The notes below the pieces were generated by a model. The model was not told the DNA's origin, did not search any database, and saw only the letters and a program-made list of their open reading frames with translations. Below, piece by piece: positions 56,679-64,000 of a DNA stretch of 64,000 nt (positions are counted from its first letter, which is position 1; every line of letters starts with the position of its first letter). The stretch is from Candidatus Aphodousia gallistercoris (GTDB lineage Bacteria > Pseudomonadota > Gammaproteobacteria > Burkholderiales > Burkholderiaceae_F). A program made the translations under genes and the position numbers. The stretch is taken from NCBI GenBank assembly GCA_018714185.1, contig DVNT01000007.1, forward strand, positions 1-64,000, given 5' to 3'.

Positions 56679-56741
56679 GGGTTAACCCTTATAAACGCAT
56701 AACATTTGCCACTTTATTAAGCAACATATAAGGGTTAACCC
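56679..56741. promoter_or_regulatory. Paired GGGTTAACCC palindromes upstream of frdC
   Basis: GGGTTAACCCTTATA (56679-56693) and TATAAGGGTTAACCC (56727-56741) form a perfect 15-bp inverted repeat with a 33-nt spacer. Each arm contains the self-palindrome GGGTTAACCC. The pair lies about 200 bp upstream of the frdC start in an otherwise AT-rich gap. It looks like a double operator for a dimeric regulator. Confidence 0.7.
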
Positions 56742-56937
56742 TTTATTGTTTCGTTTTTTTCCTTAAGATAATCTGAAAAAACCGTAAAACTTATGACATA
56801 ACGCAAATCTTTTTTCTTAGAAAGGAGCAAGATACGCTCTGTCGAAGCAGTGCATTTGCTCTGTGTCGAATTGTGTTGTTAAAAAGTACTTGGACCGTAC
56901 TTTAAGGACTTAACTTCTTATAAGGTTAAACACCATT

Positions 56938-57735
56938 ATGTCGTCTTCGATGTACAACTCTGATCAAGAAAAGTATTCCAATGTCCCGAGCGGCGAAGAA
57001 ATCATCGCCGGCGTGGAATTGCGCAATGCTAAACGCAAGAGCAGATGGCCTGCAATCTGTGACGTGGCTCAATCCGTCACGGGTCTTTTGTTGGGCATCT
57101 TCTTGTTCTGCCACATGGCCTTTACGTCCTCCATTCAATTGGGCAAGGATGTGTTCTGGAACTTGTGCGCCTTCTCCGGCGGCTATCCGATCAACGGCCA
57201 AGAAAACCTCTGGATGCACGTCGTTCTCGTCGGCATCATCACGTTGTTGGTCATCATCCATGCTTTGATGGCTTTGCGTCGTTTCCCGACGAGCTATCGC
57301 ATGTTCCATAACATCAAGAGCCAATATCAATTCATCGCTCACCGCGATACGACGTTGTGGATCGTTCAAATTGTGACGGCCGTCATTTTGACCGGCATGG
57401 TTTTCCCGCACGTCACCCCGATGTTGCTCGACCCGGCTAGCATTGGCCCGAACCTTTCTTCCGTTCACACCTATCACAACGGTTTGGTTTGGACGTTCAT
57501 CTTCTTGTGCGCCACGGAATTGCACGGCATGATCGGTTTGTACCGCTTGGCCGTTAAGTGGGACGTTTGCTCCGGCAACCGCGAAGCCTTGCGCAAGGTG
57601 ATGTACTGCGTCGTCGTTCTCATGATCGCTTGCGGTTCTATGACGATGTGGACGTACTACAGCAACGGTAAGGCTTTGGTTGAAAGCGGTGAACCGATTG
57701 TCAAGTACGAACCGGTTAACAACTGGTGGAAGTAA
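56938..57735 (+). CDS. frdC: Fumarate reductase cytochrome b subunit
   Basis: A 265-residue dihaem cytochrome b of the Wolinella-type quinol:fumarate reductase family, which anchors FrdAB in the membrane and takes electrons from quinol. Five membrane helices are visible. Candidate haem histidines are His59 (LFCHMAF), His108 (VIIHALMA), His158 (VFPHVTP) and His196 (TELHGMI). Codon choice is strongly biased, suggesting high expression. The usual frdA and frdB do not follow; a terminator and a miniature IS do. The catalytic subunits must be elsewhere. Confidence 0.9.
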   Translation: MSSSMYNSDQEKYSNVPSGEEIIAGVELRNAKRKSRWPAICDVAQSVTGLLLGIFLFCHMAFTSSIQLGKDVFWNLCAFSGGYPINGQENLWMHVVLVGIITLLVIIHALMALRRFPTSYRMFHNIKSQYQFIAHRDTTLWIVQIVTAVILTGMVFPHVTPMLLDPASIGPNLSSVHTYHNGLVWTFIFLCATELHGMIGLYRLAVKWDVCSGNREALRKVMYCVVVLMIACGSMTMWTYYSNGKALVESGEPIVKYEPVNNWWK

Positions 57736-57756
57736 TCAGTTTCGCTGATTGACTGG

Positions 57757-57787
57757 AAAACGCGGCTCTCAAACGGCCGCGTTTTTT
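57757..57787 (+). terminator. frdC terminator
   Basis: AAAACGCGGC pairs with GCCGCGTTTT around a 9-nt loop, followed by more T residues. Confidence 0.9.
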
Positions 57788-57845
57788 ATTATTTAAAAAT
57801 TCGTTAGAATCGAAGAAAGGCCGCACTTAACTCGGCCTCTTTAAC

Positions 57846-58032
57846 AGATGCCGCGGAACTCCCCGTGCGAAAGCGCGGTGATGGATAGCGGCCGGTCGCA
57901 AGGCTTGCCAAAATCCTTGCAATCGTTTTTTTTCGGAAAAACGAACTCGGGTATGAGCCGCTCAGAGAGTGGCTCGAACTCGATGGGGGTACGCTCCCAT
58001 GAAACCGCGTTCGACAGAGCGCGGTAGTCCAT
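57846..58032 (+). mobile_element. Miniature IS605 derivative 2
   Basis: 187 bp, clearly the same family as the copy at 53221: left end CCGCGGAACTCCCC..GGTGATGGATAGC, the shared core around ATGAGCCGCTCAGAGAGTGG, and right end ACCGCG..CGCGGTAGTCCAT. TTTAAC precedes it. Compared with copy 1 it lacks the ~78 bp between two ATGGGGG repeats, the footprint of slippage. It separates frdC from the lipoprotein gene. Confidence 0.83.
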
Positions 58033-58118
58033 TCAAGTCATTCCGTTACCGTGACATAGAAAAGGAGTAGCACCGCCTTGGCGAGAATCCTCGCAAAAGC
58101 ACGGCGCTAATAAACACA

Positions 58119-58466
58119 ATGAAACACTTTACTGTCGCCGCAATCGCTGCCTCCGCCTTACTGTTGGGCGGCTGCATGGCCAACTCCGTTAAGTCGAGCG
58201 GAGAAAATGTCGTCATTGTTCAATCTCTGCCCAGTCAGTTTCAATGCACATTCAAGGGAGAAGTTGCCGGCTCACAAGGCAACTGGCTCACCGGAGGTTG
58301 GACGTCTAACCAAAATCTGGCGATCGGAGCCCGCAATGATCTGAGAAATGAAGCCGGCAAGCTCGGCGCCAATGTCGTCGTCATCGTGGAAACGCTCAAC
58401 AACACCAACGAAGACAACGAACTGGAAAACATCACCCATATCGGGCGCGCCTACCTTTGCCGATAA
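58119..58466 (+). CDS. DUF4156-like lipoprotein
   Basis: A 115-residue lipoprotein: signal peptide (HFTVAAIAASALLLGG) with lipobox LLGGC (Cys19), then a small domain containing QCTFKGEVAGSQGNW and NDLRNEAGKLGANVVVI that resembles the DUF4156 family. Function unknown. No transmembrane segment besides the signal. Confidence 0.82.
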   Translation: MKHFTVAAIAASALLLGGCMANSVKSSGENVVIVQSLPSQFQCTFKGEVAGSQGNWLTGGWTSNQNLAIGARNDLRNEAGKLGANVVVIVETLNNTNEDNELENITHIGRAYLCR

Positions 58467-58519
58467 AACGCAAAGAGACTTCCAAGAATTCAAAGCCGGA
58501 AGGCGGACCGGAGGCCTCC

Positions 58520-59179
58520 TTAAATGGTGATTCCCCGCTCTCTGGCCCATAGGGCGGCTTGGGTACGGGAAGAAAATCCCATCTTCTTGAGAATATGCTT
58601 GACATGAACCTTGACGGTTCCAAGCTGAATGGAGAGATATTCTCCGGTCTCTTGGTTGCTCATGCCGATGGAAAGGCACTTCAAAACATCCCTTTCGCGC
58701 ATCGTGAGCATCGTTAAATCACGATCAACCTCACCGGTGTCATCCCTAAAGGCTCGAGCCAGCGCAGCCATCAAGCGGTTGCTGACAACCACCTGCCCGC
58801 AGGCAACGCGTTTGATCTGAGATAAAAGTTCAGGGACTTCAATGAGCTTGGAGAGATAGCCCTCGGCTTGCAAGTGCACCGTCGTCATAAGCTCTTCGCT
58901 ATCGTCTCGATCGGTCAGCATAATCACCCGTGCGGGCTTATCGATGTTTTTTGCATACCGCAACAGCTCCGTGGCTACATCTTTTTTCATATGCATGTCC
59001 ACGATCACCAAGCCGGGCTGCAATCTTTCGATATAAAACATGCCCAGATGTTTGTCACCGGTTTCGGCAATATTGCCAAAACAGTCATCTTCATGAATCA
59101 AACGAGCCAACGATTCTCGAAAAAGCGGAGAAGCGTCAACAATAACGACGTTAATCGGATGCTCACTGGCAGAGGCCAT
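58520..59179 (-). CDS. NarL/LuxR-type response regulator
   Basis: A 219-residue regulator. The receiver domain has acidic Asp15 (VVIVDASPLF), phospho-acceptor Asp61 (LVIVDMHMKKD) and the conserved Lys (EGYLSKLIEVP). The C-terminal LuxR-type helix-turn-helix is LTMRERDVLKCLSIGMSNQE. No histidine kinase is adjacent, so it is an orphan in this window. Its position next to anaerobic genes (frdC, dcuC) suggests a respiratory regulator, but that is inference. Confidence 0.9.
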   Translation of the reverse strand: MASASEHPINVVIVDASPLFRESLARLIHEDDCFGNIAETGDKHLGMFYIERLQPGLVIVDMHMKKDVATELLRYAKNIDKPARVIMLTDRDDSEELMTTVHLQAEGYLSKLIEVPELLSQIKRVACGQVVVSNRLMAALARAFRDDTGEVDRDLTMLTMRERDVLKCLSIGMSNQETGEYLSIQLGTVKVHVKHILKKMGFSSRTQAALWARERGITI

Positions 59180-59243
59180 CTTGACTCCCCTAAAGCGGGA
59201 GAATGCCTGCTCCCGCTTTTTATTTTTATACGCCTAATCGGCT

Positions 59244-60512
59244 TTATTTATCATCGTAGTGGCTAACGGCAGCCCATAAAATATCCGTGCCTTGCATAAA
59301 GTCTTCAATCTTCATGGCTTCATGAGGATTGTGAGAACCTAACTGGTTGGCAACGAAAATCATGGCTACTTTCACGCCGTTATTGCCCAGCACGGCTGAA
59401 TCGTGACCGGCGCCGGAAGCCAAGCGCAAGAAGGGGATTCCTTCGGCTGCAGCGCTCTCTTCGAGCGTCTTGCTTAACTGCGGATCGACTCCGGAGGGTG
59501 CGGTATACAAGGCTGAATCGAATTCAATCTTCACGCCTCGTTCTTCTGCTACTTCTTGGGCATACTTTTGCATAAGCTGGTGGAAACGCTCTGCCGTGTC
59601 GGCACTTAGGCTGCGAATATCCACCGAGAACGTGACCTCACCCGGGATAACGGAAATGGCGGCACTGGAGGCCATTTTCAAAACGCCTGTCGTATAAACC
59701 AGGTCTTCGCCATGGACCAGCCATCGGTCCCAAGCACGATCGATACGCTGCATCAAATCGGTAAAAGCCATCAAAGCGTCGTGCCGGTACTGTTTATCGG
59801 TTGCTCCCGAATGGGCGGCTTCGCCGATAATGCGCACGGCCTTATGGCGCACGTTGCCTCGAATGCCGGTCACGATGCCGGCGCGGGCCTTATCCTGGGC
59901 ATCCAAGGTCGGCCCCTGCTCAATATGCAGTTCGACAAAAGCCGCCATGCGGCCGATATCCACCAAGGGCTTGCCTGCGGTCACATCGTCGACTTTTATG
60001 CCGCAACCGGCCATGGCCTCGCCGAGGGTGCAGGAGCCGTCGCGGTGCTTAAGCGCCAAATCCTTTTCGGTGAGTTTGCCCAGCATGCCGAGCGAGCCCA
60101 TATAGGCTTTACCGAAAAAGGAGCTTTCCTCACCCCGCATCATCAAAACCCGATAGTCGCGCTGGGGTTGGAAATTGGTTTGCCGCATCCACCAGGCCAC
60201 CGTCAACGCCGCCGCAATGCCGGCCAGGCCGTCGTAATTGCCGCCTTGGGGAACACTATCGGCATGGGAGCCGGAAACAAACGCCGGCAAGGAGCGATCC
60301 TTGCCCGGCAATGTCATCCAAACATTGCCCGCACGGTCGTGCTCGATTTCCAGCGACAACGATTCACCGATTGCCGTCAAGTACTGCAGTACTTCAGTCT
60401 CTTTCGGCGAAAAAGCTTGCCGAGTAACCCCTTGGACATCTTGAGACATCGCACGCACGTCGTCAAAGATTTTTTGAGCAAACGCTTTAGCTTTTACTTG
60501 TATTTCAGACAT
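59244..60512 (-). CDS. M20-family Zn-dependent amidase/hydantoinase-type hydrolase
   Basis: A 422-residue dinuclear-zinc hydrolase of the allantoate amidohydrolase / N-carbamoyl-amino-acid hydrolase group. Metal and catalytic motifs: GSHADSVPQGGNYDGL, RGEESSFFGKAYMGS, ELHIEQGPTLD and GAGHDSAVLG, ending SHNPHEAMK. Substrates in this group are ureido or carbamoyl acids; which one is not visible. It is transcribed divergently from dcuC across a 301-bp region with an FNR-like site. Confidence 0.88.
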   Translation of the reverse strand: MSEIQVKAKAFAQKIFDDVRAMSQDVQGVTRQAFSPKETEVLQYLTAIGESLSLEIEHDRAGNVWMTLPGKDRSLPAFVSGSHADSVPQGGNYDGLAGIAAALTVAWWMRQTNFQPQRDYRVLMMRGEESSFFGKAYMGSLGMLGKLTEKDLALKHRDGSCTLGEAMAGCGIKVDDVTAGKPLVDIGRMAAFVELHIEQGPTLDAQDKARAGIVTGIRGNVRHKAVRIIGEAAHSGATDKQYRHDALMAFTDLMQRIDRAWDRWLVHGEDLVYTTGVLKMASSAAISVIPGEVTFSVDIRSLSADTAERFHQLMQKYAQEVAEERGVKIEFDSALYTAPSGVDPQLSKTLEESAAAEGIPFLRLASGAGHDSAVLGNNGVKVAMIFVANQLGSHNPHEAMKIEDFMQGTDILWAAVSHYDDK

Positions 60513-60651
60513 GGATTGGCTCCCTCTTCAACAATTAGGAAAAACGATAATATTTTAAGAGTTTTTTTATTCATGATTCAAACTGGGAGTATAAAACCCT
60601 TCTTTTAAATCAATTACTTAAAAAGAATTTTTGCAAAGGGAATGCATTTCT

Positions 60652-60665
60652 TTGAGATGAATCAA
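60652..60665. promoter_or_regulatory. FNR-like box in the dcuC upstream region
   Basis: TTGAG-ATGA-ATCAA matches the FNR consensus TTGAT-N4-ATCAA at 9 of 10 positions. It lies 149 bp upstream of dcuC and 140 bp upstream of the divergent hydrolase. The rest of 60513-60813 is AT-rich with no gene. Confidence 0.6.
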
Positions 60666-60813
60666 ACAAGGGGAAAACCTTCACGTTCGAGACAATCAAA
60701 GGGTAATCCCTGTTTCGGAAAACGACAAACTAGTGAATACTTAGCGTAGTAGGAAAAAGAGCCTCGCAGAAGGTGCTATTCCTATGCCTTTCTAACTTTA
60801 AAGGGATTGTCTC

Positions 60814-62088
60814 ATGTCTTTGCTTGAATGGTTGGCAGTTGTCGTAGTGTTGCTTTCGGTGTATGCCTTGGTGAAGCGCTATGAAACTCGCCTAGTGTTG
60901 TTTACGGCCGGCTTTTTCCTTTGCTTGGTCTCTTTGCAACCGTTGGAAGCGTTGAACTCTTTTGCAAAATCCATGACTAACAGCTCGTTGGTGATGGCCA
61001 TCTGCTCTTCGATGGGTTTTGCGTTCATCGCTACGTACACGAAATCGGACCGCTGCTTGGTTCACTATTTGGCCTCCCCGATTCGCGGTTTGGGTATCTT
61101 CCTCATCCCGATCTGCACGGCCATTACGTTTGTTATTAACATCGCTATTCCGTCGGCAGCCGGTTGCGCTGCTGCCGTGGGTTCCACGTTGATCCCGGTG
61201 ATGTTGCGTGCCGGCATCAAACCCGCCGGCGCTGCTGCGGCCGTCATGGGCGGTACGATCGGTTCTTACCTCTCCCCGGGCACGTCCCACAACCCGTTCG
61301 TTGCCGATATGGCCGGCATCGACGTGATGGACTTTATTGCCTATCACGCTCCGTGGTCCTTAATGTGCGGCGCCTTTGTCGTGGTCGGCGTTTTGGTCGT
61401 TTGCTTCCTTTTAGGTGACCACAAGGGCGATAGCGATGCTCAAGCCCACGTCACGCAAAAAGACGACGACTTCAAGCCGAGCGTTATCAAGGCCATCATG
61501 CCGGTGGTTCCGATCGCTTTGTTGGTTACCGGCAACCTCTGGGTTCCCGCCATCAAGATGGGCGTGGCTCAAGCCATGGTCGTCGGTGCTGTCGTTACGC
61601 TTTTGGTCTCCATCGCTTTGGATCGCACCAATCCGCAAGAATTCTCCAAGCAATTCTTTAACGGTATGGGCAAGGGCTACGCCGATGTGATGGGTATCAT
61701 CATCGCCGCCGGCGTGTTCGCTGCCGGCCTTCGTGCTACCGGTTTGATCGACTCGTTCGTTGACGTGCTCAAGCACTCCAACGACATCGCTCGCTGGGGT
61801 GGTTCGCTCGGCCCGTGGCTCATGGGTACGATCACCGGTTCCGGTGACGCTGCCACGATGGCTTTCAACGAAGCCGTTACGCCGCATGCTCCTGAATTCG
61901 GCATGGAAATCAAGTCCTTGGGCGCTTTGGCCTTCTTGACGGGCGCCTTGGGCCGCACCATGAGCCCGATTGCCGGTGCTATGGTTGTGGTTTCCGGTAT
62001 TGCTATGGCTAACCCGATCGAAGTCGCCAAGCGTACGGCTCTGCCGTGCACGGCCGCCACGATCGCTTTGGCGTTGTTCATGGTCTAG
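60814..62088 (+). CDS. dcuC: DcuC-family anaerobic C4-dicarboxylate transporter
   Basis: A 424-residue inner-membrane carrier with about 11-12 helices. The family signatures NIAIPSAAGCAAAVGSTLIP, GGTIGSYLSPGTSHNPFVAD and TGSGDAATMAFNEAVTPHAP mark the DcuC group, which exports succinate or takes up dicarboxylates under anaerobic conditions. High-expression codon bias. The FNR-like box upstream supports oxygen control. It lies between two M20 amidohydrolase genes, so another anionic substrate is possible. Confidence 0.88.
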   Translation: MSLLEWLAVVVVLLSVYALVKRYETRLVLFTAGFFLCLVSLQPLEALNSFAKSMTNSSLVMAICSSMGFAFIATYTKSDRCLVHYLASPIRGLGIFLIPICTAITFVINIAIPSAAGCAAAVGSTLIPVMLRAGIKPAGAAAAVMGGTIGSYLSPGTSHNPFVADMAGIDVMDFIAYHAPWSLMCGAFVVVGVLVVCFLLGDHKGDSDAQAHVTQKDDDFKPSVIKAIMPVVPIALLVTGNLWVPAIKMGVAQAMVVGAVVTLLVSIALDRTNPQEFSKQFFNGMGKGYADVMGIIIAAGVFAAGLRATGLIDSFVDVLKHSNDIARWGGSLGPWLMGTITGSGDAATMAFNEAVTPHAPEFGMEIKSLGALAFLTGALGRTMSPIAGAMVVVSGIAMANPIEVAKRTALPCTAATIALALFMV

Positions 62089-62110
62089 TCAGTAAGTTCT
62101 GATATTGATC

Positions 62111-62146
62111 AAAGGGCTGGATCTTAATTGATCCGGCCCTTTTTTC
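62111..62146 (+). terminator. dcuC terminator
   Basis: AAAGGGCTGGATC (62111-62123) pairs with GATCCGGCCCTTT (62130-62142), one G-U pair, followed by more T residues. Confidence 0.92.
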
Positions 62147-62212
62147 TAGCGCTAGAATTTTTTTAGGCGGGTGAAAAATCTCGCCTGTTTTTCTGCATTT
62201 AGGAGTAATGAA

Positions 62213-63487
62213 ATGGCTCAATGTGCCTACCATGATCAACTGATTAGTATCCGTCGTGAACTTCACCAATTCCCGGAAGAAGGATGGACGGAGTTTTGCA
62301 CGACGGCCTTTATCGTTCAACATTTGCGTGCTTTGGGTTATGAGGTCCTGATGGGAGAAAAAGTGGTCTCCCGCAAGGATTGCCTCGGTCGCGATCCGAA
62401 GCTGGTTGCCCAAGCTATCGAAACGGCAAAGCAGCGCGGTGTTCCGCAAGCTCTGCTGGATGAAATGCAAGAGCTAACGGGCTGCGTGGCCGTACTTGAT
62501 ACCGGTCGCCCGGGTCCCACGGTGGCCTTGCGTTTTGATATCGACTGCAACAACGTTCAGGAAAATCCCTCACCCGAACACCGTGCTTCGAAAGAAGGCT
62601 GGGCTTCCAAGCGCCCGAACTTGATGCATGCCTGCGGACATGACTCTCATATTTCTTTGGGTTTGGCCATCGCCCGCTGGGCTATGGAGCATAAGGACGA
62701 GCTCAAGGGCAAACTCAAGATTGTCTTCCAGCCGGCCGAAGAAGGCGTGCGCGGCGCCGCTGCCGTTGCCGCTAGCGGCATTGTTGACGACTGCGATTAC
62801 TTCCTCTCAAGCCACATCGCCATGATGGCCAAGTCCGGCGAGATCATCACCTCCCCGGTAGGCTTCTTGTGCACGACCAAGTTTGATATTACCTTCAAGG
62901 GCCGTCCGGCCCATGCCGGCATTGAACCGAACGCTGGCCGCAACGCACTGGCAGCAGCCTGCCACGCCGTGACGCAATTGCTCGGCATTCCGCGCCATGG
63001 CTCAGGCATGACCCGTGTCAATGTGGGCCGTTTGGTTGCCGGCGAAGGCCGTAACGTCATCCCGGTAAATGCCAAACTCGTCATGGAAGTGCGTGGCGAA
63101 ACGAGCGAAATCAACAGCTACATGGTCGAACAAACCCAAAACATCATTGAAGGGGTTTCCAAGAGCTTTGGCGTTGACCACCACATCGAAAAGATGGGCG
63201 AAGCCGTGGACCTCTTTAACGATAAAGAAATGGTCGACATGCTCGATGATGTCTGCTCAAAGACCGAAGGCGTGAAAAAGACGTTGCATGAAGTCAACTT
63301 CGGCGGTTCTGAAGACGCCACGATTTTGGCTCGTCGCGTTCAGGCTCACGGCGGCAAGGCGGCTTACTTCGTCTTGGGCTCCGACCGTACGGGCGGCCAC
63401 CATACTTCCGACTTTGATATTGATGAATCCTCGCTTGATATCGGCGTGAACATTTATTCCGAAATGTTAAAACGCCTGATGAAGTAA
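62213..63487 (+). CDS. M20 amidohydrolase, AbgA-like
   Basis: A 424-residue metallo-amidohydrolase. Metal motifs are MHACGHDSHISLGLA, FQPAEEGVRGAAAV and the late GSDRTGGHHTSDFDID. The insertion near residue 45 (MGEKVVSRKDCLGRDP) is typical of AbgA, a subunit of p-aminobenzoyl-glutamate hydrolase, rather than of simple N-acetyl amino acid deacylases. The ATG at 62213 has AGGAG 7 nt upstream, which decides against the GTG at 62171. No abgB partner is seen, so the substrate remains open. Confidence 0.86.
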   Translation: MAQCAYHDQLISIRRELHQFPEEGWTEFCTTAFIVQHLRALGYEVLMGEKVVSRKDCLGRDPKLVAQAIETAKQRGVPQALLDEMQELTGCVAVLDTGRPGPTVALRFDIDCNNVQENPSPEHRASKEGWASKRPNLMHACGHDSHISLGLAIARWAMEHKDELKGKLKIVFQPAEEGVRGAAAVAASGIVDDCDYFLSSHIAMMAKSGEIITSPVGFLCTTKFDITFKGRPAHAGIEPNAGRNALAAACHAVTQLLGIPRHGSGMTRVNVGRLVAGEGRNVIPVNAKLVMEVRGETSEINSYMVEQTQNIIEGVSKSFGVDHHIEKMGEAVDLFNDKEMVDMLDDVCSKTEGVKKTLHEVNFGGSEDATILARRVQAHGGKAAYFVLGSDRTGGHHTSDFDIDESSLDIGVNIYSEMLKRLMK

Positions 63488-63509
63488 TCGGTTCATTCGC
63501 TTCGATAAG

Positions 63510-63560
63510 GGGTGTTGCAGAATTCGCTCAACAAAGCGAGAAGGGCAACACCCTTTTTTT
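63510..63560 (+). terminator. Terminator after the AbgA-like gene
   Basis: GGGTGTTGC (63510-63518) pairs with GCAACACCC (63545-63553), with an inner CTCGCTTT-type stem, followed by seven T residues. Confidence 0.92.
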
Positions 63561-63574
63561 CATGTAACTGTTGA

Positions 63575-63710
63575 GCATGAGAGTCCGTACCACGGTCTGG
63601 CATGCGCTTTGACGCTGCCGCCGGTTATCCCTCACAGAGGATGACGTAGACTCGGCCACCGTGCCTTCCGCAGGTTGCAATACGCCCGATCAGGACATCG
63701 GGATAACGGC
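63575..63710 (+). ncRNA. Possible structured RNA region upstream of yebC
   Basis: No gene is visible in this GC-rich stretch, but several helices can be drawn: GCATG/CATGC with inner CCGT/ACGG (63575-63605), CCCGAT/ATCGGG (63685-63702), and an alternative long pairing of GGTTATCCC (63623-63631) with GGGATAAC (63700-63707). The last two are mutually exclusive, as in switching leaders. I do not recognise an RNA family; it may be an unknown small RNA or the yebC leader. Confidence 0.3.
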
Positions 63711-63823
63711 GCCCAAGACAAACCTCTCTTTAGCGAGTAAAATGAATAGGTTATGTTCAAGCGTTTTCCCCCTTATCGATTTAAAACGCTCCTCTTTTTT
63801 TGTATTTTGAAAGGATATCGTTC

Positions 63824-64000
63824 ATGTCAGGACACTCCAAGTGGGCCAACATTCAACATCGCAAAGGCCGTCAAGATGCCAAGCGTTCTAATTTGTGGAC
63901 CAAGCTTGTTCGCGAAATCATGGTTGCCGCCCGTAACGGCGCCGATCCCGACGGAAATTCCCGTCTGCGCTTAGCCCTTACGAAAGCTCGTGCTGGCAAC
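63824..64000 (+). CDS. yebC: YebC/PmpR-family protein, 5' part
   Basis: The first 59 residues of a YebC-family protein ([20 protein letters not shown], then [18 protein letters not shown]); the gene runs off the window. YebC proteins act as transcriptional regulators or as translation factors at polyproline stalls. A GAAAGGA sits just upstream of the ATG. Confidence 0.95.
   Translation, partial: MSGHSKWANIQHRKGRQDAKRSNLWTKLVREIMVAARNGADPDGNSRLRLALTKARAGN

Overview
The window reads as a chromosomal segment of an anaerobic or microaerophilic betaproteobacterium. My best guess is Burkholderiales, close to the gut family Sutterellaceae. The clues are the leuS-lptE-holA order, yggX beside hrpA, an apparent 6S RNA next to an EVE-domain gene, and a fermentative/fumarate-respiring gene set: fumarate reductase cytochrome b, a DcuC transporter, an [FeFe]-hydrogenase and rubrerythrin. 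The taxonomy is inference; there is no rRNA in the window.

Bases 1-5450 are accessory DNA. An IS21-family element (istA/istB) sits behind a long array of degenerate 21-22 bp repeats. Its right end runs into a hypothetical membrane-protein gene. Next come a P4-type integrase, a promoter region with four copies of a 10-bp element, and tRNA-fMet, the likely integration site. Bases 5.7-20 kb are core genes: leuS, lptE, holA, an rlmL-like methyltransferase, a membrane Fe-S oxidoreductase, hrpA, yggX and rpiA. They are interrupted by a tightly coupled HNH nuclease/HIT protein pair. At 20.2 kb lies a solitary IS607-type recombinase that has lost its catalytic serine. Bases 21-36 kb carry a PAS sensor kinase with its FixJ-like regulator, folD, recX-recA, three tRNA-Lys genes, tsaE-amiC, fba, dgkA and a purine block (purC, purE, purK) followed by tsaC, a pseudouridine synthase, a DMT exporter and murI.

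Bases 37-49.7 kb hold a coupled DUF72-kynB-thioesterase operon on the minus strand, a Spy-like periplasmic protein, purB, an IS605-family element with intact tnpB but wrecked tnpA, pepN, fbp, and an unusual 682-residue protein. That protein joins a two-cluster [FeFe]-hydrogenase to a rubredoxin-rubrerythrin-rubredoxin module, with a good ribosome-binding site at the junction. Bases 49.7-64 kb contain mscL, tRNA-Gly, trmB, uppP, 6S RNA, an EVE protein, tRNA-Thr, metNI without metQ, a LapA-like protein, upp, a solitary frdC behind two GGGTTAACCC palindromes, a lipoprotein, a NarL-type regulator, two M20 amidohydrolases flanking dcuC (with an FNR-like box), and the start of yebC.

Two short non-autonomous relatives of the IS605 element (53.2 and 57.8 kb) keep both hairpin ends; the first also keeps the last ~50 codons of tnpB. 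With the decayed tnpA, this points to a family mobilised in trans, whose miniatures may still produce TnpB guide RNAs. This family and the hydrogenase-rubrerythrin fusion are the most distinctive things in the window.
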